A stretch of DNA of 64,000 nt from Pontibacter fetidus (GCF_010119545.1 NZ_JAAEAA010000004.1:62001-126000), one strand, 5' to 3'. Counted from the first letter of the stretch, positions 41,757-50,358 are shown. The notes: generated by a model not told the origin, from the letters alone. Numbers and translations are program-made.

Positions 41757-43436
41757 TTACAGTGAAAGCAACTCTTTGGCACTTTGATACGCATTGGCGC
41801 TTGGATTGGCACCCGCAATCATGTGGGCGATCTCGTTCACGCGCTCTTCGTCGTTCAGCTGCTTAATCCGGCTTATCGTTCGGTCTTCACGGTCTTCCTT
41901 GTACACAAAGTAATGGTAATCGCCTTGCGCTGCAATTTGAGGTAAGTGCGAAATAGCAATGATCTGGTGTTTCTGAGCCATCTGTTGCATCATACGACCA
42001 ACCTTTACAGCCACTTCACCAGATATACCCGTGTCAATTTCATCAAAAACTATAGTTGGCAGCGCGGTTTTGTCGGCCAGCATATACTTTACACTCAGCA
42101 TTAAACGGGAGAATTCACCACCTGAAGCGGCTTTAACCAGTGTCTGTGGCTGCGCGCCTTTGTTGGCACTGAACAGGATGCTTATCTCGTCGGTACCGGT
42201 GGCAGTTGGCTGTGCTTCTTTGTGTTGAATTACAATGCGTGCATTTGGCATACCAAGGTCAGCCACCAGGTCGTGTAGTTCCTGCTCAAACTTCTGGAAT
42301 GATGCTCGTCTACGGTCTGATAACTCTTTTGCTTTTTTCAGTACTTCCTGGTAAGCCGCGTCCATTTCCTTCTTGGTTTTGGCAATAGCGTTATCCAGGT
42401 TAAGTACGTTGCCTACTTTTGTCGACAGCTCTTCCTGTATAGTTAAAAGCTCAGCTATAGTTTGTACCTGGTGCTTGCGCTGCAGGGTATAAATCATGTT
42501 CAGGCGCTCCTGTACTTCCAGGGTGCGTTGTGGGTCTGCTTCGGTTCTGCGCTCGGCATCCTCCAGTTCGCTGGCAATGTCGTTCAGCTCTATCAGGGCA
42601 CTTTCGGCACGAGTGCGCAGCTCATCATATTTAGAAGAAAACTGCGAAAGCTGGCCAATTAAGTAAGCCGTATCTTTTAAAGCAGAAGTAATGTTGAAAT
42701 CTGATTCTGTGAGACTTTGCACGGCCTGGGTCAGTTTCAGTTTAATATCTTCAGCGTTCTCGAGTTGCTTCAGTTCTTCTTCCAGGCTTTCCTGCTCGTC
42801 AGCTTCCAGTTTTGCTTCTTCAAACTCGTTCAGCAAAAACGTATTATAGTCCAGCTCCTTCTGCGATTGCGCCAACTGGTCTTCCAGTTTCTTATAGTCC
42901 GACTCCAGTTTTTTATAAGTACGGTAGGTTTCGCTGTAAGCTTTCAGGTACGACAGGTTTCCGGCATAGATATCCAGCGACGTGTTGCCTGCATAAATAT
43001 CCAGGATGTTCAGTTGATAGCTGGTGTCGCCCAACTGCAGGGTATCGTGCTGCGAGTGCACATCCATCAGGTTCTCCCCTATCTTGCGTATCACATCCAG
43101 GGTAACCGGTGTGTCGTTTACAAAAGCTCTCGACTTACCACTTGGGCTTATCTCGCGGCGCAGGATGCAGGTATTGTCAAAATCCAGGTCTTCGGCAGCG
43201 AATACTTCCTGCAGGTTATACTGCGAGATGTCGAAAACGCCTTCTATCACGCATTTCTGTTCCTGGTTAAAAAGTAGTTTGGTATCGGCACGGTTACCCA
43301 ATAGTAAGCCAATAGCTCCCAGCATGATAGATTTACCAGCACCGGTCTCACCGGTAATAATGTTCAGCACCGGCGACGGGTGCATTTCCAACTGCTCAAT
43401 TAAGGCGTAATTCTTTATTTTAAGGTCTATCAGCAT
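41757..43436 (-). CDS. recN: DNA repair protein RecN
   Basis: 559 residues, an SMC-like ATPase for double-strand break repair. Walker A I-T-G-E-T-G-A-G-K-S is near residue 31, long coiled coils span about 155-370, and the ABC signature K-A-A-S-G-G-E-F-S-R-L-M-L and Walker B T-I-V-F-D-E-I-D-T-G-I-S-G are in the C-terminal lobe. A duplicated short phrase LDIYAGNTSLDIYAGNLS at about residues 150-167 looks like a small in-frame tandem duplication. It is the last gene of the bamD-to-recN cluster, 3 bases after the Sm-like gene. Confidence 0.96.
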   Translation of the reverse strand: MLIDLKIKNYALIEQLEMHPSPVLNIITGETGAGKSIMLGAIGLLLGNRADTKLLFNQEQKCVIEGVFDISQYNLQEVFAAEDLDFDNTCILRREISPSGKSRAFVNDTPVTLDVIRKIGENLMDVHSQHDTLQLGDTSYQLNILDIYAGNTSLDIYAGNLSYLKAYSETYRTYKKLESDYKKLEDQLAQSQKELDYNTFLLNEFEEAKLEADEQESLEEELKQLENAEDIKLKLTQAVQSLTESDFNITSALKDTAYLIGQLSQFSSKYDELRTRAESALIELNDIASELEDAERRTEADPQRTLEVQERLNMIYTLQRKHQVQTIAELLTIQEELSTKVGNVLNLDNAIAKTKKEMDAAYQEVLKKAKELSDRRRASFQKFEQELHDLVADLGMPNARIVIQHKEAQPTATGTDEISILFSANKGAQPQTLVKAASGGEFSRLMLSVKYMLADKTALPTIVFDEIDTGISGEVAVKVGRMMQQMAQKHQIIAISHLPQIAAQGDYHYFVYKEDREDRTISRIKQLNDEERVNEIAHMIAGANPSANAYQSAKELLSL

Positions 43437-43439
43437 ACA

Positions 43440-43670
43440 CTAAAAGGCCGCTTCTAAGTCGTAAATAATTTCTTGAATTTGATCGGTGGGCAACACGTGT
43501 TTGCTTCTGCGCATGTCCAGCACGGTTATAGTTTCAGGTGAAACGTGTAACAGCTTGCCGGCCAGCACTACCCTGTTGCGCAACACTACCTGCACCACTG
43601 GTCGTTCCAGCAGCTCAAAAGTATGTTCTTGCAGCTTGGTTCCGGAAATACGAATCTGGCGTTTGCCCAT
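43440..43670 (-). CDS. Small Sm/Hfq-like protein (candidate)
   Basis: 76 residues with no named family that I recognise. From about residue 22 the sequence E-R-P-V-V-Q-V-V-L-R-N-R-V-V-L-A-G-K-L follows the Sm1 pattern (strand, N-G/R turn, G, strand). K-H-V-L-P-T-D-Q-I-Q-E-I lies where Hfq has its Y-K-H-A-I-S Sm2 motif. It would be a beta-barrel RNA-binding protein if the match is real; the fold is inferred by eye. It sits between DUF4835 and recN, 3 bases before recN, so it is part of the same transcript. Confidence 0.7.
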   Translation of the reverse strand: MGKRQIRISGTKLQEHTFELLERPVVQVVLRNRVVLAGKLLHVSPETITVLDMRRSKHVLPTDQIQEIIYDLEAAF

Positions 43671-43741
43671 GTATTAAAGTTGGCGAAACTATAGTTTATC
43701 GCCTCCGTGAAGATACGCGCTTTATCCGAGATTTGGAAAAG

Positions 43742-44647
43742 TTAGCGCTTGAGTAATTGGTCGTATTTGGAGCGGTTGGTCGGGTCAGTTTCAGACAGCA
43801 ACGTATAAGCGGCCTGTTTATCAGCGGGAGCGGCTGTTTTAAACATATTCAGCAGCTCATCAGATTTGGCTTCGAAGAAGGAGCGAACTATAGCTGCACC
43901 TGGTTTCTGCTTATTCAGTTTATTTACATCCTGCAGCACTTCCAATACCGTTTTTCTTGCCTTCTCCGGATTTTCAGCCATCATATCCAATCCCTGGCGG
44001 TGCATTTTATAGATACCTTCGCGGAACTGCGTAAACTGCGGATCCTGTAAATTATCGATGAGCCAATACCGGTTGCGGTTACTATCGAACGCTTTCCAAC
44101 CGGGATAGTTGGTGCCTTGTGAGGCTGCCAGGTTTACTACACTTCGTGCTTTATCAAATGCCTGTCCGCCGCCCATTCTACCAAAGCTGTCGTTATCCAT
44201 CCCGATGATCAGGTAAGCATAAAAAGCCAGCATCGAGGTCAGGTTAGAGCTATAGTTGTTATCGGCGTATTGCAGTAACTGGGCATTGTTATACTCAAAC
44301 ATCCAGTCCTTATCTATAAAAGTAAACAACGTAGATTCATACCCGGTACCATAGGCCGGCCTCACCGATACTACCTGCACATTGGCCTTAAACATACCGA
44401 TCTGTGGCATTTCGGTCAGGTTAATTAACAGACGGCATTTGATGCGTTCTTCTGCCCCGTAGGCTTGGTTACTCCAGCGTTGGGTATTCATCAGTTCCTC
44501 AATGCGGCTTTGCATTTCGGTAAACAGCTGCTTGTCCGTAGACTGTATCTGGTCGCTGTTCACGACCACATCACACAGCAGTTCCTGGGCCTTCGCACCA
44601 AGCGCAGCTATACTTAGTATTACCAGCAAAAGAAGTTTCTTAGCCAT
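43742..44647 (-). CDS. DUF4835 family protein
   Basis: 301 residues from the ATG at 44647; the frame extends six codons further into coaB, but MAKKLLLLVILSIAALGAKA is a good signal peptide with cleavage before Q-E-L. The mature protein matches the Bacteroidota DUF4835 family: L-C-D-V-V-V-N-S-D-Q-I, D-K-D-W-M-F-E-Y, and M-L-A-F-Y-A-Y-L-I-I-G-M-D-N-D-S-F near the middle. Periplasmic or outer-membrane location is inferred; function unknown. The start overlaps the coaB stop by 8 bases, so translation is probably coupled. This order is conserved in the phylum as far as I know. Confidence 0.9.
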   Translation of the reverse strand: MAKKLLLLVILSIAALGAKAQELLCDVVVNSDQIQSTDKQLFTEMQSRIEELMNTQRWSNQAYGAEERIKCRLLINLTEMPQIGMFKANVQVVSVRPAYGTGYESTLFTFIDKDWMFEYNNAQLLQYADNNYSSNLTSMLAFYAYLIIGMDNDSFGRMGGGQAFDKARSVVNLAASQGTNYPGWKAFDSNRNRYWLIDNLQDPQFTQFREGIYKMHRQGLDMMAENPEKARKTVLEVLQDVNKLNKQKPGAAIVRSFFEAKSDELLNMFKTAAPADKQAAYTLLSETDPTNRSKYDQLLKR

Positions 44648-45308
44648 GTAGTCGGTCCCAAACAAGGTTTACAATATCCTGCGCCACTTCGGTTTTCTGT
44701 TTCAGTTCAAAAGCAGTGGTTTTGCCAGGCTCTATAATGGTAATTTTATTGGTATCGTGTTTAAAGCCTGCGCCCTCATCCCGCAACGAGTTCAGCACGA
44801 TCATATCCAGATTTTTCTTAGTAAGCTTTTCGGCAGCGTTGGCACTTTCGTTATCTGTTTCCAGGGCAAAGCCAACCGAGAACTGACCCGGCTTTTTCTG
44901 TTTTCCTAAGGCTGCTGCTATATCAACGTTCTTAACCAGTTCTATAGTCAGTTCGTTGCCTGCTTTCTTTATTTTTTTATCTGCAACTACTTTGGGTTTA
45001 TAGTCGGCTACGGCAGCAGCGTAAACTATAATATCTGCTGTATCAGCGTGTTCCAGCACGGCAGCATACATTTCGTCGGCGGTTGTAACAGGTATAACGC
45101 TTATACTTTTGTCCTCGGCTTTCTGGTTGGTTGGGCCCGATACAAGTATAACTTTTGCACCACGGGCAGCAAAGCATGCAGCAAGCGCAAAGCCCATTTT
45201 ACCTGTCGAATGGTTTCCGATAAAACGTACCGGATCTATAGCTTCGTAGGTGGGGCCTGCGGTCAGCAGTACGGTTTTGCCTTTAAACGATCTTTCCTTC
45301 ACGGGCAA
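44640..45308 (-). CDS. coaB: Phosphopantothenate-cysteine ligase part of CoaBC
   Basis: 222 residues, starting at a TTG (45308) within the end of the coaC frame. The sequence K-G-K-T-V-L-L-T-A-G-P-T-Y-E-A-I-D-P-V-R-F-I-G-N-H-S-T-G-K-M-G is the CoaB N-terminus, and A-A-A-V-A-D-Y-K-P and V-G-F-A-L-E-T are also present. It couples cysteine to phosphopantothenate using CTP or ATP. In most bacteria CoaC and CoaB form one polypeptide of about 400 residues. Here the two halves are in different frames, overlapping by 26 bases at a T6 run (see coaC). Confidence 0.88.
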   Translation of the reverse strand: MPVKERSFKGKTVLLTAGPTYEAIDPVRFIGNHSTGKMGFALAACFAARGAKVILVSGPTNQKAEDKSISVIPVTTADEMYAAVLEHADTADIIVYAAAVADYKPKVVADKKIKKAGNELTIELVKNVDIAAALGKQKKPGQFSVGFALETDNESANAAEKLTKKNLDMIVLNSLRDEGAGFKHDTNKITIIEPGKTTAFELKQKTEVAQDIVNLVWDRLHG

Positions 45309-45843
45309 AAAATTTCTGAAGTACCTCTACTATTTCTTCCGGCTCCGCCAGTCTCCCCTGCCCTATTAAGCCACTTGCCAATTCGCCGTAGCCAGCTTCT
45401 ATTATGTAGTTACCGTAACTGCGCAGCTTTGCAAAATTTGTTTGTACAGATGGGTGCTGGTACATATCCAGGTCCATAGCAGGAGCAACAAAAACAGGGC
45501 AGCGTGCTGATAAGTAAGTAGCCGTAAGCAGGTTATCGCAAAAGCCATTAGCTATTTTAGCGACCGTGTTGGCGCTGGCCGGAGCTACAACTATTGCATC
45601 AGCCCAAAGGCCAAGTTCCACGTGGTTGTTCCAGAGGCCGCCTTCGTCGCGTACAAAGTGGGTAAGCACGGGCCGTTTGGAGAGGGTAGCCAGTGTGAGC
45701 GGGGTTATAAACTCAGAAGCAGAAGTGGTCAGGATAACCTGTACTTCTGCTTCTGCTTTTACGAGTTGGCGTACCAGCAGAGCAGCTTTGTAGGCCGCTA
45801 TACTTCCGCAAACTCCCAGTATTATTTTCTTATGCCGGAGCAT
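45283..45843 (-). CDS. coaC: Phosphopantothenoylcysteine decarboxylase part of CoaBC
   Basis: 186 residues with the flavodoxin-like CoaC fold: K-I-I-L-G-V-C-G-S-I-A-A-Y-K, the catalytic His in W-N-N-H-V-E-L-G, the P-A-S-A-N-T-V-A-K segment and the A-P-A-M-D-L-D-M-Y block. It decarboxylates phosphopantothenoylcysteine with FMN. The frame ends (F-F-A-R-E-G-K-I-V-stop) exactly where a normal CoaBC would pass into the ligase. The junction CAGAAATTTTTTGCCC contains six T; one T fewer, or two more, would restore a single CoaBC frame. Confidence 0.88.
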   Translation of the reverse strand: MLRHKKIILGVCGSIAAYKAALLVRQLVKAEAEVQVILTTSASEFITPLTLATLSKRPVLTHFVRDEGGLWNNHVELGLWADAIVVAPASANTVAKIANGFCDNLLTATYLSARCPVFVAPAMDLDMYQHPSVQTNFAKLRSYGNYIIEAGYGELASGLIGQGRLAEPEEIVEVLQKFFAREGKIV

Positions 45844-45852
45844 GTGCTGTTA

Positions 45853-46182
45853 TTACAGCGTTTCTTCTGTTGCTTCTTCCTCTTCCGGGTTGCGCAGGTA
45901 TACTTTACCTTCCAGGAACTCCTCTACAGCAAGGTTGGTAGGTTTTGGCATACGCTCATAGTATTTAGAGATCTCGATCTGCTCACGGTTCTCGAACACT
46001 TCTTCCAGGTTATCTACAGTTGTAGCAAACTCGGCCAGTTTAGAGTTCAACTCCTCTTTCAGCTTCACAGATATCTGGTTAGCTCTTTTAGAGATAACCG
46101 ACACAGACATGTATACGTTACCGGTCTGCTTTGCAAAGTCGGCCATGTTGCGTGTTACGATTGATGATGGAACTGATGCCAT
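45853..46182 (-). CDS. rpoZ: RNA polymerase omega subunit family protein
   Basis: 109 residues matching the Bacteroidota-type omega/Rpb6-like protein: R-N-M-A-D-F-A-K-Q-T-G-N-V-Y-M-S-V-S-V-I-S-K-R-A-N-Q-I-S, followed by an acidic C-terminal tail. Omega helps assemble RNA polymerase and in other phyla responds to ppGpp. It lies between bamD and coaC with gaps of 12 and 9 bases, so it is clearly co-transcribed. Confidence 0.92.
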   Translation of the reverse strand: MASVPSSIVTRNMADFAKQTGNVYMSVSVISKRANQISVKLKEELNSKLAEFATTVDNLEEVFENREQIEISKYYERMPKPTNLAVEEFLEGKVYLRNPEEEEATEETL

Positions 46183-46194
46183 AGGTATATATAC

Positions 46195-47025
46195 TTAAGA
46201 ATTTGCTTGGTTTTGTTTTTCTTTTTTGATTCGCTCCAGCTCTGCCAGGGTGTTGTCGTAGATCTGACCGGCAGTACGTGTAAACTCACTTTCCGGATAC
46301 TGATCTACAAAGTTCTGGTAATAATCTACCACTTCGTAGTAGCGTTCTTCCTGCTTAGACGGTACACTTTGCTTGGCATACTCATACTGCGACTCAACTT
46401 TTAAGTAAGCTGCTTCTTCCGCAAACGGTGAAGACGGGAATTCTCTCTGGAAATTTGTTAACGCTACTACTGCAGCTTTATAGTACTTTATTTTATAGTA
46501 TAGCTTCGCGCTGTCAAATGCTTTCTGGTCTAACTTACGGCCCAGGTTTTCCAGTATCTCATTGGCTTCTGCCACATGCTCGCTTTCCGGGTAACGCTGG
46601 ATAAATTCCTGCACCGACTCCATAGCGGTAAGCGTGCTGGCCTGGTCCTGTTCAAAATCCGGCGACTGGTTATAAGCCGATTTCACATACATAAACATCG
46701 CCTTTTCAGCTTTAGGGCTGCGTGGGTATGTAGTATAGAAATTGCGGAAATAGGTCTCGCTCAGCAGGTAATTGCCCAGCTCATAGTTGGCATTCGCCTG
46801 GTAGAAAAGGGCATCTTCCGCTTGCTCGGTACCTGTAAGCAATGGTGTAACAGCATCCAGAAGTTCGCTGGCACGGTAGTAATCACCTTTCTCGTAATAC
46901 TTTACAGCGGCAGCATACTTTTGCTGTACATCGTTGCTTTTCAGCAGCTTCTGATAATTACTACAACTTGCAGCTGTAACTAACAGAGCTATAAGCACAA
47001 CAATATGGGAGAGTCTTTTCTTCAT
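46195..47025 (-). CDS. bamD: Outer membrane protein assembly factor BamD
   Basis: 276 residues. A lipoprotein signal ends in T-A-A-S-C (Cys about 21), followed by S-N-Y-Q-K-L-L-K-S-N-D and five TPR-like helical pairs, with typical blocks Y-Y-E-K-G-D-Y-Y-R-A-S-E-L-L, A-N-Y-E-L-G-N-Y-L-L-S-E-T-Y-F-R-N-F and Q-R-Y-P-E-S-E-H-V-A-E-A. It is the lipoprotein partner of BamA for inserting outer-membrane barrels. It is the first gene of the bamD-rpoZ-coaC-coaB-DUF4835-Sm-like-recN cluster. The C-terminus is Lys/Gln-rich. Confidence 0.94.
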   Translation of the reverse strand: MKKRLSHIVVLIALLVTAASCSNYQKLLKSNDVQQKYAAAVKYYEKGDYYRASELLDAVTPLLTGTEQAEDALFYQANANYELGNYLLSETYFRNFYTTYPRSPKAEKAMFMYVKSAYNQSPDFEQDQASTLTAMESVQEFIQRYPESEHVAEANEILENLGRKLDQKAFDSAKLYYKIKYYKAAVVALTNFQREFPSSPFAEEAAYLKVESQYEYAKQSVPSKQEERYYEVVDYYQNFVDQYPESEFTRTAGQIYDNTLAELERIKKEKQNQANS

Positions 47026-47102
47026 GAACGGGCAAAATTATACAATATCCATATGATTTACAACTATGAATCGGGCCATCTTGAATAAACGCGATACTGT
47101 TT

Positions 47103-48815
47103 TTACCTTGCGCGCTTCAGCAGCCCGCGTTTCGGCTTTGTACTCTTTTTTGATGGGGCCGTACTTTTTTTCGGCGTTTGCTTTTTAGGTGCAACAGCAG
47201 CCCGTTTGGCAAATACCTGCGGTTTAGTAGGCCGTAAGTCTGCCAGCCAGGTAAATCCTTGCAATTGCTTGTCGTCCGGCTTTAATTCGTGCGGAGGTAT
47301 AAAGCTGGCATCCGGATTTACAAGGAACGATATTTTATTCAGTTTATTTTCTGCGAACTGCATCACCATGTTACTGCAGATGGCTTTGTTCATGCCGGTA
47401 ACCGTTGTATCGCCTTCCAGGGCAAAGTAGATGCTCTCCCCGTTGCCATTTACATTAACCCGTTTAAGGTCGCCGTTGCTAAAAAAAGCGATCATGTTGC
47501 GGCCCTTAACCTGGTTATAATTTTTCAAGGTATCCTCTGAGGCCATAAACGCATTGCTATACATATACATGCGGTCTATGTTCTTATTGCGTAGTTGCAT
47601 GTGTATCGTATCGGCCACCAACTGGTTATTTTCGCTCCAAAGCACTGGCTTCACATTCATGTGCATCACCGAATCGGTACGGTTAAAGCTCAGCGAGTCG
47701 CATTTGCCCTGCAGGTCGGCCTTAAAGATCTTTACATTGTTAAAAGCGAACAGCATACTTTTAGTGCCAGCCCCCTGTGCCTCCCTGGATACCAACGAAT
47801 CAGCAGACAAGTATAGCGTATCTTTTTCCATGATGCTTTCCATTACCGGGCTGCCCGAAACTTTAGCCACGCCTTTGTCGCGCCAGTAACGACCTAATTG
47901 CCCGCGTACGGTTATGTCATCTTTCAGCGATTTCAGCGACACGTTCTTTTCGGCCACACCATAGCCTGTGTTTTGGTTATAGTATAGTTTGTCGCCGCCC
48001 AACCTGTATTCCGGGGTTAAGATGTAAGCATTTTTACCGAAGTTCGAGACCTTGGTTAGCGTATTATATGTCCCCTGTTCTGCATACAGATCCCCCTTCT
48101 GCCCTTTAATAAAAGTTGGACCGGCAAAGTATACTATTTTGCTATGCGTGTTGTAGCGCATGTTCTGGGCAGTAATGTTATAGTCGGCAGTGGCAACTTT
48201 TACATTTTGCTGAAAGGTAAATTCTTTGGTGTTGGTATTGTAAGAACCCTTGCGGCTCTCCAGCCTGTTCTCGGGATCAATTAAAACACCGCCTTCTGTA
48301 TAAGTAGCTATTTTGGTGTTCAGGTCATAATCCATGCTGGGCGTGGTCAGGTTCATGCGTGGGTCCTGCATGGTTACGTTCCCGGTCATGCGGGCTGTTC
48401 GCTTTTTACCGTCATAAGATGCCCTATCGCCGGTTATAGTTATAGAGTCGCCTTGTGTGATGCGTACATTCCCGAATGCTTCCAGCATATCCGCATTATC
48501 GCTGTACTGGTACACGGAATCGGCATACAGGTATGTTTCTTTTTGCTTAAATTTTACATTGCCCAGCAGTTTATCTATTCGTCGGCCGTTAAAAGTGCCG
48601 CCTTTTAAACTATCGGCTCCTATCAGCTCTACCTTGCTGGTTTGTGTTTGTTTCGGCTGTTGCTGCTTTTGCAACACGGGCGTAACTACAGGCTTTCGTA
48701 GCTGCGGTACTTGCTGCGTTTTGGCAGGCTGTTGCCTTCTGAGCTGGTTCTGCCCGAAAACTGCCACCGAAAGCAGGGTAAAAACAATAGAAAACAGTAA
48801 TTTTGTATACTTCAT
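47103..48815 (-). CDS. OstA-like (LptA/LptD N-domain) LPS transport protein
   Basis: 570 residues. A signal peptide (MKYTKLLFSIVFTLLSVAVFG) is followed by a Gln/Pro-rich linker. A beta-jellyroll OstA region follows, with repeats such as F-G-N-V-R-I-T-Q-G-D-S-I-T-I-T-G-D-R-A and M-T-G-N-V-T-M-Q-D-P, continuing to about residue 510. The last 40 residues are a Lys-rich tail. OstA domains bind lipopolysaccharide in the periplasm; Bacteroidota use such long OstA-like proteins in place of a short LptA. It is the gene upstream of bamD on the same strand, so both are envelope-biogenesis genes. Confidence 0.88.
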   Translation of the reverse strand: MKYTKLLFSIVFTLLSVAVFGQNQLRRQQPAKTQQVPQLRKPVVTPVLQKQQQPKQTQTSKVELIGADSLKGGTFNGRRIDKLLGNVKFKQKETYLYADSVYQYSDNADMLEAFGNVRITQGDSITITGDRASYDGKKRTARMTGNVTMQDPRMNLTTPSMDYDLNTKIATYTEGGVLIDPENRLESRKGSYNTNTKEFTFQQNVKVATADYNITAQNMRYNTHSKIVYFAGPTFIKGQKGDLYAEQGTYNTLTKVSNFGKNAYILTPEYRLGGDKLYYNQNTGYGVAEKNVSLKSLKDDITVRGQLGRYWRDKGVAKVSGSPVMESIMEKDTLYLSADSLVSREAQGAGTKSMLFAFNNVKIFKADLQGKCDSLSFNRTDSVMHMNVKPVLWSENNQLVADTIHMQLRNKNIDRMYMYSNAFMASEDTLKNYNQVKGRNMIAFFSNGDLKRVNVNGNGESIYFALEGDTTVTGMNKAICSNMVMQFAENKLNKISFLVNPDASFIPPHELKPDDKQLQGFTWLADLRPTKPQVFAKRAAVAPKKQTPKKSTAPSKKSTKPKRGLLKRAR

Positions 48816-48824
48816 TTAGATTCT

Positions 48825-48896
48825 TGACAAAGGACAAAGGACGCTGCGACGAAGGACTTATTTCTTATGTCTTTGATCTGACAGTCTTTTGTCCAA
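48825..48896. repeat. GACAAAGGAC/GTCCTTTGTC palindromic repeat, left of tilS
   Basis: TTGACAAAGGACAAAGGAC at 48824 faces CAGTCTTTTGTCC at 48882, an imperfect inverted repeat between the OstA-like gene and tilS. A second copy of the same family lies on the other side of tilS (50275-50358). Confidence 0.55.
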
Positions 48897-48936
48897 ACTA
48901 TACTTCAAAATTAGAAAAAATTTACCAGCACCGCTT

Positions 48937-50268
48937 ATGCTACAGAAAGTTTCAGGTTTTATACTAGCTCATACGCTTTTCCAGCCCGATAGTAAATTGC
49001 TGGTAGCTGTAAGCGGCGGCATCGACTCGGTAGTGCTTTGCGAAGTGTTGCATAAACTAAAGTATACATTTGCTATAGCGCACTGCAATTTCGGATTACG
49101 CGCCGAAGATGCCGAAGCCGACCAATTGTTCGTCAAAAAACTGGCCAAGAAGTATGACGTACCTTTCTTTACCGAAAACTTTAATACCAAGGCTTTCGCT
49201 GAGCAGGAAAAACTCTCGATACAGATGGCTGCCCGAACGTTACGCTATACCTGGTTTGAGCAGATAAGGCAGCAGGAAGGCTACGATTACATTGCCACGG
49301 CCCATCATAGCAACGACACCACCGAAACCATATTGCTGCACCTCACAAAAGGCACCGGCATTGCAGGGCTACACGGCATTCCGCCTAAAAACGGCTACAT
49401 CGTTCGCCCTATGCTATCGGTTACTAAGGATGATATTTTTGAGTTTGTAACCGAACGCAAACTGATCTGGCGTGAGGATGTGTCGAACGAAACAACCAAG
49501 TACCAGCGCAATAAGATCAGGCACGAAGTTATACCTGTACTGAAGGAAATAAACCCGAACCTGGAAGAAACCATGCAGCATACCGCCGAGCGTGTAAGCC
49601 ACGCCGAAGCTATAGTTGCTGCTTATATCGAAGACCTTGGCCGGCAAAGTGTAAAAGAAGCTGAGAATGCCTGGTATATTTCGCTGGTGCCACTGCAAAA
49701 CGCTACAGGCTTACCCGTTGTGCTGCACGAACTGCTTCGCCCGTTCAACTATAGTTATAGTGTGGTTTTGGAGTTGGTGGATGCACTGGACGGCATATCG
49801 GGTAAGCAGTTTGATTCGCCTACCCATACCTTGATAAAAGACCGCGACCAACTGGTGATAACGCCACGTAACCTGGGCAGTTTCGGAAGCATACTTATAA
49901 ACGAAGGCGACACGCAGGTTGAAGCCGGCAATCTAAGCTTCATTATAAAGTATATAGATGCTGATAAGTATAAACTGAACACCAAACTGTTTGTAGCTGC
50001 TCTGGATGCCGAGCAACTCAGGTTTCCGTTAAAGTTGCGAAACTGGCAGGAAGGTGACTGGTTTGTACCGCTGGGCATGAACGGCAAGAAAAAGATCAGC
50101 GATTTCCTGATCGACAAGAAAGTACCGGCCAACCTTAAATCGCAAACGCTTGTATTAGTATCTGACCAGTCGATAGCTTGGATCGTGAACCAACGCCTCG
50201 ATAACCGGTTTAAAGTAACTGACAAGACGCAAAAAGTGGTAGAGATAAGCCTGCAGGCAAAACCTTAG
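48937..50268 (+). CDS. tilS: tRNA(Ile)-lysidine synthetase
   Basis: 443 residues from the ATG at 48937; the longer frame from 48889 reads through the palindromic repeat and is not favoured. The PP-loop V-A-V-S-G-G-I-D-S-V-V-L is near residue 24, with H-C-N-F-G-L-R and A-T-A-H-H-S-N-D-T-T-E-T further on. The C-terminal TilS domain includes L-R-N-W-Q-E-G-D-W-F-V-P-L-G-M-N-G-K-K-K-I-S-D-F-L. It modifies the CAT anticodon of a tRNA-Ile to lysidine so that it reads AUA. This is relevant here, because the enriched ACTATAGTT motif uses AUA codons. Confidence 0.95.
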   Translation: MLQKVSGFILAHTLFQPDSKLLVAVSGGIDSVVLCEVLHKLKYTFAIAHCNFGLRAEDAEADQLFVKKLAKKYDVPFFTENFNTKAFAEQEKLSIQMAARTLRYTWFEQIRQQEGYDYIATAHHSNDTTETILLHLTKGTGIAGLHGIPPKNGYIVRPMLSVTKDDIFEFVTERKLIWREDVSNETTKYQRNKIRHEVIPVLKEINPNLEETMQHTAERVSHAEAIVAAYIEDLGRQSVKEAENAWYISLVPLQNATGLPVVLHELLRPFNYSYSVVLELVDALDGISGKQFDSPTHTLIKDRDQLVITPRNLGSFGSILINEGDTQVEAGNLSFIIKYIDADKYKLNTKLFVAALDAEQLRFPLKLRNWQEGDWFVPLGMNGKKKISDFLIDKKVPANLKSQTLVLVSDQSIAWIVNQRLDNRFKVTDKTQKVVEISLQAKP

Positions 50269-50274
50269 GCTGCG

Positions 50275-50358
50275 CGACAAAGGACTTTGTGACAATAGAT
50301 ATAAGACCGAATTATACATCAAAAATCTTTTGTCCTTTGTCACATAGTCTTTTGTCTT
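50275..50358. repeat. GACAAAGGAC/GTCCTTTGTC palindromic repeat, right of tilS
   Basis: CGACAAAGGACTTTGTGACA at 50275 faces TTTTGTCCTTTGTCACA at 50328 and TCTTTTGTCTTA at 50348. The arms would pair as a long hairpin between tilS and mdh; it may also terminate tilS transcription. Confidence 0.55.

Noticed and set aside
42717..43277. 186-codon plus-strand frame opposite recN
   Set aside because: Phe/Gln/Val-rich shadow of the recN coiled coil; no homology or promoter.
45622..46164. 180-codon plus-strand frame over coaC and rpoZ
   Set aside because: Spans two well-supported genes on the other strand; composition is that of a shadow frame.
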